From CAVWCQ01 sp963753545 (GTDB lineage: Bacteria > Chloroflexota > Anaerolineae > Aggregatilineales > Aggregatilineaceae): a stretch of 64,000 bases of DNA. The translations under genes and the position numbers were made by a program. Under the pieces are notes generated by a model. That model did not search any database. It worked only from the letters and a program-made list of their open reading frames with translations, and was not told where the DNA came from. The stretch is from contig CAVWCQ010000008.1 in assembly GCA_963753545.1 (NCBI GenBank), forward strand, positions 992,001 through 1,056,000. The letters run 5' to 3'. Numbering within the stretch: position 1 is the first letter of the stretch; every line of letters begins with the position of its first letter. Shown here one piece after another: positions 26,913 through 35,325 of this stretch.

Positions 26913-27638
26913 TCACGACTCAGTTACGGGGACGCTGCCGCATGAGGTCCCCTCGACGGTGAACCACTGTGCGTTGTTGATGACCCATGCCTGCTGCGCA
27001 TTCGCTCGCTGAATCTTATACCAGCTTGTATCCGCATTGCGCCCGATGACGGTGACGGTTTCGCCCGCGTCGAACTGGCCGACCTTTTGCGTCGATGTGC
27101 CGGGGCCGCTGCGGAAATTCAGTTCGGAGACCATGACCCGCCCGGAACATCCCGCCCCCCCGCCGGACTCTCCAGAGGTTCCGCCGGGAACCGCATTGAG
27201 GGTAAGCGTTGCCGGGGCGCTGATCAGCGTGCCGTTAAGCCCGTACACTTCGAGTGTGTAGGCTGTCTGGCGATCTGGTGTCCAGGTGAGGATGGCTGTT
27301 ACGGGGCCAATCTGATCACCGGGCATGGCGATGGTGCTGCGGACCTGCCCGCCCACATTCAGTTGGAACCCGGTTACGCGGCTGTCGCTGTCGACCACAA
27401 TATCCACCCGCTCGCCGACTGGGACCTGCTGCCCATCGAGCGGTTCGCGGATCGAGATATTCGGGACGCGACCAGACGCGATCTGATTACTGCCCCCTCC
27501 GCCGGGGTCGTATTCGCCGTCAGGCGAACGGTTCTGACCGTCTTTACTAAACTCAATCGTGCAGGCGAGGCTTGCCACCATCAACACAATCAGGAGCAGC
27601 GCCAGGCGTGCCGAAAAAGAAGCGGAGTTGGTCGTCAT
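26913..27638 (-). CDS. Lipoprotein with Ig-like and bacterial SH3 domains
   Basis: 241 residues. A lipobox at VASLAC follows an N-terminal hydrophobic helix. A Gly-rich linker leads to an Ig-like domain (about residues 60-150: ISIREPLDGQQVPVGERVDIVV ... TAILTWTPDRQTAYTLEVYG), then an SH3b domain (GRVMVSELNFRSGPGTSTQK...WYKIQ...AWVIN). SH3b domains bind cell-wall or protein ligands. It is likely anchored on the outer face of the membrane. It lies directly downstream of a larger lipoprotein with the same lead domains, which suggests paralogy. Confidence 0.83.
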   Translation of the reverse strand: MTTNSASFSARLALLLIVLMVASLACTIEFSKDGQNRSPDGEYDPGGGGSNQIASGRVPNISIREPLDGQQVPVGERVDIVVDSDSRVTGFQLNVGGQVRSTIAMPGDQIGPVTAILTWTPDRQTAYTLEVYGLNGTLISAPATLTLNAVPGGTSGESGGGAGCSGRVMVSELNFRSGPGTSTQKVGQFDAGETVTVIGRNADTSWYKIQRANAQQAWVINNAQWFTVEGTSCGSVPVTES

Positions 27639-27711
27639 CTCGTTTACTATCCCTCATTCCTAACTAGAGTCTAATTTAAGTATGTCGTCTTGTCCATGAA
27701 AAAAAACCTAA

Positions 27712-29901
27712 TTAAAACCCGGCCCACAGCCGGACGGTGTTATCCGCGCCACCGCTGGCGAGAATCGTGCTATCGGGGCTGAACGCGACGCTGGAAGCTT
27801 CGCCATTGTGCCCGGTGAGTACATAAAGCTGGGTTCCCGCCGCCACATCCCACAGGCGAACGCTGCCATCGGCGCTGCTGGCTGCGAGCAGACTGCCCAT
27901 TGGATTCAGAGCGAGGGCAATGGGCGCAACGGACCCTTGATCCAGGGTTTGGAGCAGCGTGCCCGTCCCATCCCAGACCCAGATAACCTGATCGCCCGCG
28001 CACAACTGGGCCTGCCCACTCCCGGCGATGATCGTCCCGCCATAATTGATCGCCAGGGCCTGGATGGACTTGCTGTGACCTTCAAAAAAATCAACTAATG
28101 TTCCATTGGTCAGTTCGTACCGTTCCAGCGCACCGTCACCGTTGGCGCAGTTGCTGGATCGGCTGGCCACGATCAGCAGATCGTCGGTGGGCAGGGCAAC
28201 GCCGCTCACCGGACCATAGGCGTAAAATTCCCAGAGTTTGCTCTGATCGGATACCTGCCAGATGACCACGCGGCCATCATCCCCGCCTGTTGCGATGAGG
28301 GTTCCCCCGGGGCTGAAGGCAACCGCATTGACTTCGGCCCCATGATCAAAACGAGCGACTTCCGCGCCTGACGCGACATCCCACACCCGCGCCGTGCCGT
28401 CCCAACTGCCGGAGACCACATAGGAGCCATCGCCGCTGAAATCGACGGAAACGACGCGATCCGTGTGCCCGACCAGGATCAGTTGCTCGATCCCGGTGTC
28501 GATGCTCCACAGGCGCGCCGTGCCATCCAGACTGGCAGAGGCGATATAGGAACCTGCGGGGCTGAAACTCAGCCCCGCAACCTTACCTGTGTGTCCCTGC
28601 CAGACCGCAATCTGAGCCGGTTCCCCGCTGATACCAACCTCTGCTGATTGCAGGGCACCAGCCAGGGCGACAGCGGCATCCGGGCCACCGCCTTGAGCCA
28701 CCTGTTCAACAGGCGGTATGGCTTCACTGTTATTCGTCTGGGGGGCCTGTGTCGCTGGCGCGGGATTAACCACGATATCCTTGTAAGTCTGGTTGTTGCC
28801 TTCGTTGCTTTCAGCGACGACGTTGTTGAAGTCAACCGTCAGCAGGAGGCGAGTCGCGCCCGGCTTGTTATAGGTGATGTTCAGCCCGGTGCTGGGAACC
28901 TGGAATTCCTGACCGGGGTTGAGTCCCGGCACGTCGAAGGTATTAATATCGCCGCTGGGCAGGGCAACCGCCATGACGAACTGGCCGGACATCTGCCCGC
29001 CCTGGTTCTTCACGCGAATGATATAGGTTGCCTGGGCTGTACCGTCGATGCCAAGTGTCAGATCGGTCACGCCTTCAAACATGCTGAAGACCAGATCGGG
29101 CAGGGTCGGCGTGGATGTGATGCCCGGTACGGTAGGCAGCGGCGTGGCGGTGGGGATCGGCGTGGGAGAGGCTGGCGCGGCAGCGGGGCGAATCAGGCTG
29201 CAATCGCCCAACTGCGTCGTATAGGCGGCGCTGATCCAGCCGTACTGTCCGCCGGAAGCAATCTGCCACCAGCGCCCATCGGAGCGGTCCGAATACCCCG
29301 CGATGGGGAGTTCCAGCCCGGCGGCAAAAGTTGAAATAACCGCATAATCGGTGCCCGGACCCTTGCGGAAGTTCAAGCCTGTATTGATACGCGCCCGGCA
29401 GAGTGGGTTGGGTGTGAAGGTGGGGCCGGGACGGGCTGTGGGGAAGGGCGTGCCCGTACCCGTAGTGGTGCCCTGTCCGGGATTGAGTGGATCGATCACG
29501 GTGATGGTGCGCTGGACGGTCTGGCCCATCGCTCCATTACTGTAGGCGCGCACGCCGAGCGTAATGATCCCGGCCTGATCCGCTTTATAGTCGAGCACGA
29601 CATCGAGCGCCTTGAGGCTGAGCGCGTCGGCGGGAATCTGGCTGTCGACGCGGACACCGTTTACCAGCAGTTCGACCAGTGTAACCCCGGTTGAACTGAC
29701 CGCCCTGGCTTTTACCAGGACATCCTGGCCCTTGTTGACGCGTGTTCCTTCGGCAGGGTCGAGAATGGTCACGTTAGGCAGTTCCGCCTCATTCTGAGCC
29801 TGCTTATCTGGATTCACGCGCAAATTGCAGGCCAGCGCCCCGCCCAACAGGGCCAGAACGACCACTGCAACAGGGCGAAACAGAGCAGCACGTTTAGCCA
29901 T
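27712..29901 (-). CDS. Lipoprotein with Ig-like, SH3b, CARDB and WD40 propeller domains
   Basis: 729 residues from ATG 29901. The lipobox GGALAC is near residue 25. In order: an Ig-like domain (about 45-140, VTILDPAEGTRVNKGQDVLV), a Thr/Pro/Gly-rich linker, SH3b (about 175-245, TGLNFRKGPGTDYAVIST ... WISAAY), a CARDB domain (about 275-385, IIRVKNQGGQMSGQF ... VAESNEGNNQTY), and a seven-blade WD40 propeller (about 430-729, GHTGKVAGLSFSPAGSYIAS ... ADNTVRLW). The combination of four binding modules on one lipid-anchored protein is unusual. It is probably a cell-surface adhesin or scaffold, and no catalytic residues are visible. Confidence 0.85.
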   Translation of the reverse strand: MAKRAALFRPVAVVVLALLGGALACNLRVNPDKQAQNEAELPNVTILDPAEGTRVNKGQDVLVKARAVSSTGVTLVELLVNGVRVDSQIPADALSLKALDVVLDYKADQAGIITLGVRAYSNGAMGQTVQRTITVIDPLNPGQGTTTGTGTPFPTARPGPTFTPNPLCRARINTGLNFRKGPGTDYAVISTFAAGLELPIAGYSDRSDGRWWQIASGGQYGWISAAYTTQLGDCSLIRPAAAPASPTPIPTATPLPTVPGITSTPTLPDLVFSMFEGVTDLTLGIDGTAQATYIIRVKNQGGQMSGQFVMAVALPSGDINTFDVPGLNPGQEFQVPSTGLNITYNKPGATRLLLTVDFNNVVAESNEGNNQTYKDIVVNPAPATQAPQTNNSEAIPPVEQVAQGGGPDAAVALAGALQSAEVGISGEPAQIAVWQGHTGKVAGLSFSPAGSYIASASLDGTARLWSIDTGIEQLILVGHTDRVVSVDFSGDGSYVVSGSWDGTARVWDVASGAEVARFDHGAEVNAVAFSPGGTLIATGGDDGRVVIWQVSDQSKLWEFYAYGPVSGVALPTDDLLIVASRSSNCANGDGALERYELTNGTLVDFFEGHSKSIQALAINYGGTIIAGSGQAQLCAGDQVIWVWDGTGTLLQTLDQGSVAPIALALNPMGSLLAASSADGSVRLWDVAAGTQLYVLTGHNGEASSVAFSPDSTILASGGADNTVRLWAGF

Positions 29902-30215
29902 ACCTAATTTGCTCCTGGATGGGTGTGGTGGTTGGGTTTCTGCTTGCATTGTAGTTCAACTTTCCTCAGGAGCAAAGCGAGTAGTGGAGCCGTGCGACGG
30001 CTCGTCATTCGAACGGCGGCGCAAAGCGGGGATATCGGTTGGGAGGTCGCTCCCTTGCTGGCAAAAAACCGGGCAAAGCAGTACCGAGAGCCTCGGTACC
30101 ACTTTGCCGTCTTCGTTCTATTCTAGTCCGTTTGCGGCTTGCTCATCCGCCATCCCCGACTTTTTACCTTGCAAAATTCGGGATGATACATGACTGAGGG
30201 GCAAGGTTTTTTCGG
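29902..30215. other. Intergenic gap, contains a terminator for the upstream gene
   Basis: Apart from the terminator at 30063-30109 and promoter-proximal sequence of the lipoprotein gene, nothing is recognised. The stretch 29950-30060 is unremarkable. Confidence 0.5.
30063..30109 (-). terminator. Strong rho-independent terminator
   Basis: Minus strand GGCAAAGTGGTACCGAG / CTCGGTACTGCTTTGCC is a long imperfect hairpin closed by GCT and followed by TTTTTT. It ends the unit whose last gene stops at 30216. Confidence 0.9.
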
Positions 30216-31433
30216 CTAGCCACAGGTACCGTTGGGAGCGACAAAAGCCGCGTTGACCCAGCCCCGCAAACCCAGGTAATCGACGTTGAACCAATCCCCC
30301 TGGTGCTGGAAAGCGGTCAGTGTCACGTTGTAGGGCACCATTTTTAGGATCGTACTGTTGCCGTCCGCCCCAGTGCGCAGGTTGACGATATGGAGCGTGG
30401 TCACCATGCAGTTTCCAAGCGCCTGGGCTGACGCAGCGGCGACAGGAGCGGAAGCGCTCGGCGCGGCCCCCTGCACCAGCAGTGCCGTGCCTGCGTTGGG
30501 AATGTTCGCACAGGTGTAGCCTCCATCCAGCCACGCGGGAATCTGAGACAAGGACCGCGGCGAGGCGGTGGCGTCCAGGAACAGGAACAGACCACTGCCC
30601 TGCAAGCAGACCTGCACCGAACTGCTGAAGCGCGCCTGAGAGGTTCCGTTGTGCAGCAGCCCGAACACGTCCACGGCCTGCGTCACCGGCTGGGCAAGTG
30701 CCTGCGCGTTGCCGATCTGCGCCGGATTCACCAGGAAGCTGCCATTTTCGGCCAGAACCCGGCAGAAAACGCTGCCATCGGTCACGGCTCCAGGAGGGAC
30801 CAACGCCCGGATGATCGCACTGGTTGTGCCGCTGACATCTGAGCACAGCGGAGCCTGAGCCCGTGCATGATCGGCAGCCGTCGGCACGTAGGCGCTGCTG
30901 GTTGTTGCCGGGGCAGTCGCCGGAGGTGCGGAAGCAGTACTGATCGTGATGTTGAATGGCTGAGTAGCGTTGGGTAAGACGCCGTTGCTGGCTGTGACCA
31001 CGCCGCTGTAGTTCCCGACCGTCGTCGGTGTGCCGCCTAACCCGCCAGTGGGGGCGAGTGTCAGACCGGGCGGCAGACTGCCGGAAGTCAGGCTGAAGGT
31101 GATCGGCGCGGTGCCGCTGGCGGTATAGGTATGCGAGTAGGCCACTCCGACCGTGCCGCCGGACGGCGCAGGGCTGGTAATCGTTGGAGCGCCGGAGGCC
31201 GAACCGATCGTGATGTCGAATGCCTGAGTAGCGTTCGGTAAGACGCCGTTGCTGGCTGTGACCACGCCGGTGTAGTTCCCAGCCGTCGTGGGCGAGCCGC
31301 TCAACAGGCCACCGGAGGTGAGAGTCAGACCAGGCGGCAGAGTGCCGGAAGTCAGGCTGAAGGTGACCGGCGTGGTGCCGCTGGCGGTATAGGTGTGCGA
31401 GTAGGCCACTCCGACCGTGCCGCCGGGTGGCAC
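30216..31433 (-). CDS. Putative-Ig (He_PIG) repeat and SH3b domain protein, 3' part of a broken surface-protein gene
   Basis: 405 residues in one frame. Two tandem putative-Ig repeats (GGTVGVAYSHTYTASGTAPI ... FSLTSGSLPPGLTL ... GVVTASNGVLPNATQ) of about 90 residues each are near copies. A linker region with paired cysteines follows, then an SH3b-like end (MVTTLHIVNLRTGADGNSTI ... DWFNVDYLGLRGWVNAAF). The N-terminal methionine here is only a place-holder: sequence upstream continues as a broken P-domain. It is likely exported. Confidence 0.75.
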   Translation of the reverse strand: MPPGGTVGVAYSHTYTASGTTPVTFSLTSGTLPPGLTLTSGGLLSGSPTTAGNYTGVVTASNGVLPNATQAFDITIGSASGAPTITSPAPSGGTVGVAYSHTYTASGTAPITFSLTSGSLPPGLTLAPTGGLGGTPTTVGNYSGVVTASNGVLPNATQPFNITISTASAPPATAPATTSSAYVPTAADHARAQAPLCSDVSGTTSAIIRALVPPGAVTDGSVFCRVLAENGSFLVNPAQIGNAQALAQPVTQAVDVFGLLHNGTSQARFSSSVQVCLQGSGLFLFLDATASPRSLSQIPAWLDGGYTCANIPNAGTALLVQGAAPSASAPVAAASAQALGNCMVTTLHIVNLRTGADGNSTILKMVPYNVTLTAFQHQGDWFNVDYLGLRGWVNAAFVAPNGTCG

Positions 31434-32072
31434 GGGGCTGGTGAAACTCGGCGCGACACCAGCGGTCGTAATGTTTAGACTCCAGCCGGATAGGCTACCG
31501 ATGCCAATCTGACGCCAGCCGTGTTGCTCGTGCAGTCATCAACAATGAACAACCTCCATGTCCCATTGACGCTCGACCCGCTCAGCCCGTTGAAGTTATT
31601 TAAGTCGGCCGTCGGGATGGAGGCCGGACCGGGTGCTGGGTAGGAGTCCGGCGCGCACATTTGGCTGTGCTGGTGCTGTCGCGCGGCTGGTATGTTCCGC
31701 CGTTAGCAAGCGGTGATCGGGAGGGAGAAAGGCACCCGCCTGATCCAGGGTAAACGTGAGATTGGAAACAGACATCAGCACCCCCCACGTCCGACATCAG
31801 CACCGATGCCTGGCCGCCGGGGCCTACCAACACCATGTCGATGTCTCCAACATAAGTATGGTCAATCCATTGAGCGTGACCGTCACCTTGGTGATGCTGC
31901 CCACCATCCCGGAGACGCTGATCGTCGAAGGGTAAGGCGAGGCGTTCGCTCTGTCATTGATGGTGATGAAAGCGCTGTTGGTAAAGGTCGCGGCCTGGAC
32001 CTGACCGTGAGATAAAAGCAGTGCTGAAAAATCAACACTCCAACTATTAGAAGATGAGTTCAAGCGGTTCAT
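31434..32072 (-). pseudogene. Broken N-terminal part: proprotein-convertase P-domain-like sequence in several frames
   Basis: ATG 32072 follows AGGAGAACACC. One frame reads STISVSGMVGSITKVTVTLNG, the next MVLVGPGGQASVLMSDVGGA, another NLTFTLDQAGAF, and a fourth NNFNGLSGSSVNGTWRLFIVDD. In this order they form a P-domain-like beta-sandwich joined to the putative-Ig repeats downstream. At least four single-base shifts occur within 450 bases, more than elsewhere. It is either a decayed gene or a poorly resolved stretch of sequence. Confidence 0.65.
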
Positions 32073-32357
32073 GGTGTTCTCCTGAAGCGTACCAAACAAA
32101 GGCGAAGAATCTGGCGTGCAGAAAGTTTTTTGGGTCTTAGGAAAAGTGGATTCAGGTTGAAGGGTTGGAAGGTGAAATATGTTTTATTTTCATTTGAGAT
32201 TTCCCCCGCCAGGGTAAGGACTTTAGAAAGCAACTAATATTAATTGTAAGCGCAAGTTTGCCTGATTTAATAAAAGCCCCATTGAAAAAGAGTAAAAAAT
32301 ATCTATACATGCCTTAAGATGAGGATTAACGAGAGGGTACTTGAGGAGCCGTATTGG
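32073..32357. other. A+T-rich intergenic gap
   Basis: No gene or clear hairpin. It holds the promoter region of the P-domain gene and the end of the kinase gene, and shows only A+T-rich tracts such as TTTTATTTTCATTTGAG. Confidence 0.4.
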
Positions 32358-35192
32358 CTAGGCTGGGGCGAGCCACGTCACATGGATCGAGGTTCCATTG
32401 TTGGGCTGGCTGTGAATCTCCATAGCCGCGCCAATCGATTCCGCCCGCTCACGCATGCTGTGCAGTCCCAAACCTGCGGAGTTCTGCGCCATGTCGAACC
32501 CGCAGCCATTGTCGCTCACCGTGAGAAGGACACGAGCCGGGGTCTGTTGCAGTTCGACCATGATCTGCTGGGCCTGACTGTGTTTGAGGATGTTATTGAT
32601 GCTTTCCTGGGCGATGCGGTAAAAGGTCATGTGGACATCGGGCGGCAGCAATAGCTCGGGATCACCTTCAAAAATGAGGTCCGCCTTGATGTGTTTGCGG
32701 CCTGTCGCTGCATCCAACAACTGGCGGAGCAGCACTTTCAGTTCAGTCTTCTGGATGGTCTCGGGGCGCAGTTCGAGCAGCAGGGTGCGCATCTCGGCCA
32801 TCGCGGCGCGGTTGAGGATCACCACCTGTTTCAGCAAATCGAGGGTCCGCTCCGGGTTGCGCTCCCACTGGCGGGGCAGCGCTTCGGCTATCGTCGTGGA
32901 CGAAAAGAGCGTCTGGCTGACAGCATCATGCAGATCGCGGGCGAGGCGCTGCCGTTCTTCGTGGGCGGCGGCCATCCTGGATTTTTCGGCGAGACGGGTC
33001 CGCTCGAATGCCTGCGCGCCCTGCTGGGTGAGGGCCATCATAAACACGTGATCTTCGTTCGTAAATTGCCGGGGAACAGTGAACGCGAAACTGAGCGCGC
33101 CAATCAACTCGCCCTCCACGATGAGCGGCAGAAAAACCGCGCCGCCTGGGTAGATATCTTTGAACTCGGACATCGATGGGTAGCGGGTGATGAAATCTTC
33201 TGATGATGAGAACCAGAATGACTGCTTTTTCTGGACGACGTCGGTTAATGGAAACGTTGGATCAAGCGGGAAGTTGTGCCACTCTTGCAGCCTTTCGGCG
33301 GGTAGGAGACCTCCTGTTATTTGGAGAAGGGTGAAGGTTTGTCCGCCTTCGTCCAGCCTGCTAAAGGTTCCGGCTGTCGCGCCCAGGGTGAGGACACCCT
33401 GTTCGACCACAAGCTGAGCCACCTGCTCCTGAGTCAGCGTGTCGGAGAGCGCCGCCGCCAGCGAATAAAGCCGGGCGATTTGGTTTGTCGTGTTTTCGGC
33501 CTCCTGGCGGGCCTGGATTTCGTCTTCGTACAGGCGCGCGCGTTCCAGGGCCTGGGCGCAGTAGTCGGCAACGGTGCAGAGCAGCACGCGGAAGACTTTG
33601 TCGAACGTGCGGGGCCGGTCAAAGGAGGCATAGATACTGCCGATCACGTGTCCGCCTACGTTTAACGGCAGGGTAGCCATAGCCACCGAATGGCGCGCCG
33701 GGGCGCTGATCAGGCTGTATAAATCCGGATAACGGGCTGCGTATTCCTGATCGCTTTCGATCCAGATCGGTTCGCGGCTGCGGTAGGCGTCCACCAGCGG
33801 CAAAGAGGCGGTCAGCGGCATGACCGCAAAGCGTTCGACAAGTTCCGGCGCTATCGCGTGATGATAGGTCAGTGCCAGCGCCTCCTGAGCGGGGTCATGG
33901 AGGGCAACGAGGCATACGATACTGCCCGTTGCCAACAAGCCCTTTTCGACAACAACGCGCGCTACCTGCTCGGTGGTGACGGCTTCGGACAGCCCAGCGG
34001 TGACTTCCTGCAAAATCTGGGTTCGCGTTTCGGCCTGAATCCGCTCGTGATTTTCGCGGCGTAGCTGTTCGTTGGCGGCTTCCAGGTCACTCATTCGTTC
34101 CCTCAGGCGCGTTTCGACGCTGCTTGCCATCTCGTTAAAGGCACGCAGCAGGTGTTGAAGCTCGACAATTGGCGTATCGAGTTCGGGGCGCTTGCCCATC
34201 TCCCCGGCGATCATGTCACGGCAGGCGCGCGTCAACTGGCGGATGGGCCGGGTGACAAAACTGCTGCCCGCTGCCGCGAGTGCCACCATCAGGATCGTAA
34301 GGCCCGACAGCGTGAGCAGATTGCGGTCGCGGATCGAGCGCGCGTCGGCCAGAATCTCATTTTCGGGCACCCCGACAATGACGTTGATGCCGCCCCCATC
34401 CGTGCCGATGCGGGTGTACCCGAAGAGGCGGGTATGATGCTCGGTATCGTCGGTGCGGATGGTTCCCTGTTCGTGAGTCGTGATAGCCCGCATCATGGCG
34501 CGGTTGGCGTAAGGATGCCCGATCATGCTGGCTGGTCCCGGATACCGGGCCAGGACCACACCCGTGCTATCCGTCAGCGTGATCGTCGTATTGGCAGGCG
34601 GGCTGCTGCGGCGGATGGTTGTATTCAGCCAGTCCAGCGACAGCCCGGCGGCGACAACTGCCGTGATCTGGCCCTCGTCGTTCGTGACAGGCATGGCCAT
34701 CGTTACAACAGGTCTGCCGGAGATAGGGCCAAGCCGATAATCACTGACCACAAAACTGCCCGTACTGAGCACTTTTTGATACCAGGGAAACTGGCTGTTA
34801 TCCACGGGAGTGCTGTTGTCCGGTGCCCGGCAGATATTCCGCCCCGTGTCCGTATCGACGACAAACAGGCCCGCGTAGTTCGTATAGTGCTCGAACATGG
34901 CTGCCAGCAGCCCGTTGCACGGCTCTGTCTCTTTGTTACGCACCTGGGGAAGTTCGGCCAGCGCGATCAGCAGTTGGCGGGCTGCCTCGATATACTGCTC
35001 GTTATCGGCGGCGATGTCATTGGTAAGCGCGAGGGCATCGCTTCTGCCTTTCTCAATGGCGAGGGCGCGCTGCTCCTCGGCGGTTTGAAGGACCAGCACA
35101 AACGTGGGCAGAAACAGCAGCATCACAATGAGGGCAATCCTCACCCGGAAGCTGTTTAGTCGCATGTGCATGTCTCGCCGTCTCTTGCTCAT
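32358..35192 (-). CDS. Membrane sensor histidine kinase (dCache-HAMP-GAF-GAF-HisKA_3-HATPase)
   Basis: 944 residues. Transmembrane helix 1 is near residues 17-35. A dCache-like sensor (about 40-285) includes WYQKVLSTGSFVVSDYRLG and VVTMAMPVTNDEGQITAVVA. Helix 2 and a HAMP follow (about 295-365, FVTRPIRQLTRACRDMIAGE), then two GAF domains (about 395-545 and 575-720). The dimerisation/phospho box EERQRLARDLHDAVSQTLFS carries the His near 750, and HATPase_c has DNGCGFD and GLGLHSMRERAESIG. NarL/DegS-type kinases usually pair with LuxR-type regulators. None is linked, and the divergent neighbour is an atypical receiver protein. Confidence 0.93.
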   Translation of the reverse strand: MSKRRRDMHMRLNSFRVRIALIVMLLFLPTFVLVLQTAEEQRALAIEKGRSDALALTNDIAADNEQYIEAARQLLIALAELPQVRNKETEPCNGLLAAMFEHYTNYAGLFVVDTDTGRNICRAPDNSTPVDNSQFPWYQKVLSTGSFVVSDYRLGPISGRPVVTMAMPVTNDEGQITAVVAAGLSLDWLNTTIRRSSPPANTTITLTDSTGVVLARYPGPASMIGHPYANRAMMRAITTHEQGTIRTDDTEHHTRLFGYTRIGTDGGGINVIVGVPENEILADARSIRDRNLLTLSGLTILMVALAAAGSSFVTRPIRQLTRACRDMIAGEMGKRPELDTPIVELQHLLRAFNEMASSVETRLRERMSDLEAANEQLRRENHERIQAETRTQILQEVTAGLSEAVTTEQVARVVVEKGLLATGSIVCLVALHDPAQEALALTYHHAIAPELVERFAVMPLTASLPLVDAYRSREPIWIESDQEYAARYPDLYSLISAPARHSVAMATLPLNVGGHVIGSIYASFDRPRTFDKVFRVLLCTVADYCAQALERARLYEDEIQARQEAENTTNQIARLYSLAAALSDTLTQEQVAQLVVEQGVLTLGATAGTFSRLDEGGQTFTLLQITGGLLPAERLQEWHNFPLDPTFPLTDVVQKKQSFWFSSSEDFITRYPSMSEFKDIYPGGAVFLPLIVEGELIGALSFAFTVPRQFTNEDHVFMMALTQQGAQAFERTRLAEKSRMAAAHEERQRLARDLHDAVSQTLFSSTTIAEALPRQWERNPERTLDLLKQVVILNRAAMAEMRTLLLELRPETIQKTELKVLLRQLLDAATGRKHIKADLIFEGDPELLLPPDVHMTFYRIAQESINNILKHSQAQQIMVELQQTPARVLLTVSDNGCGFDMAQNSAGLGLHSMRERAESIGAAMEIHSQPNNGTSIHVTWLAPA

Positions 35193-35325
35193 CTAAATAA
35201 AAAATCCAGTCCCCTACATCTGTAGCAAAGTTTAATGAAGTCTAGCACAGAAAGCCACGACATTGCCTCGCTGTTCGCGTCGAAGTACAATTCAGGTAGA
35301 TGAATCGTTGAGCAGGGTGGTGGGC

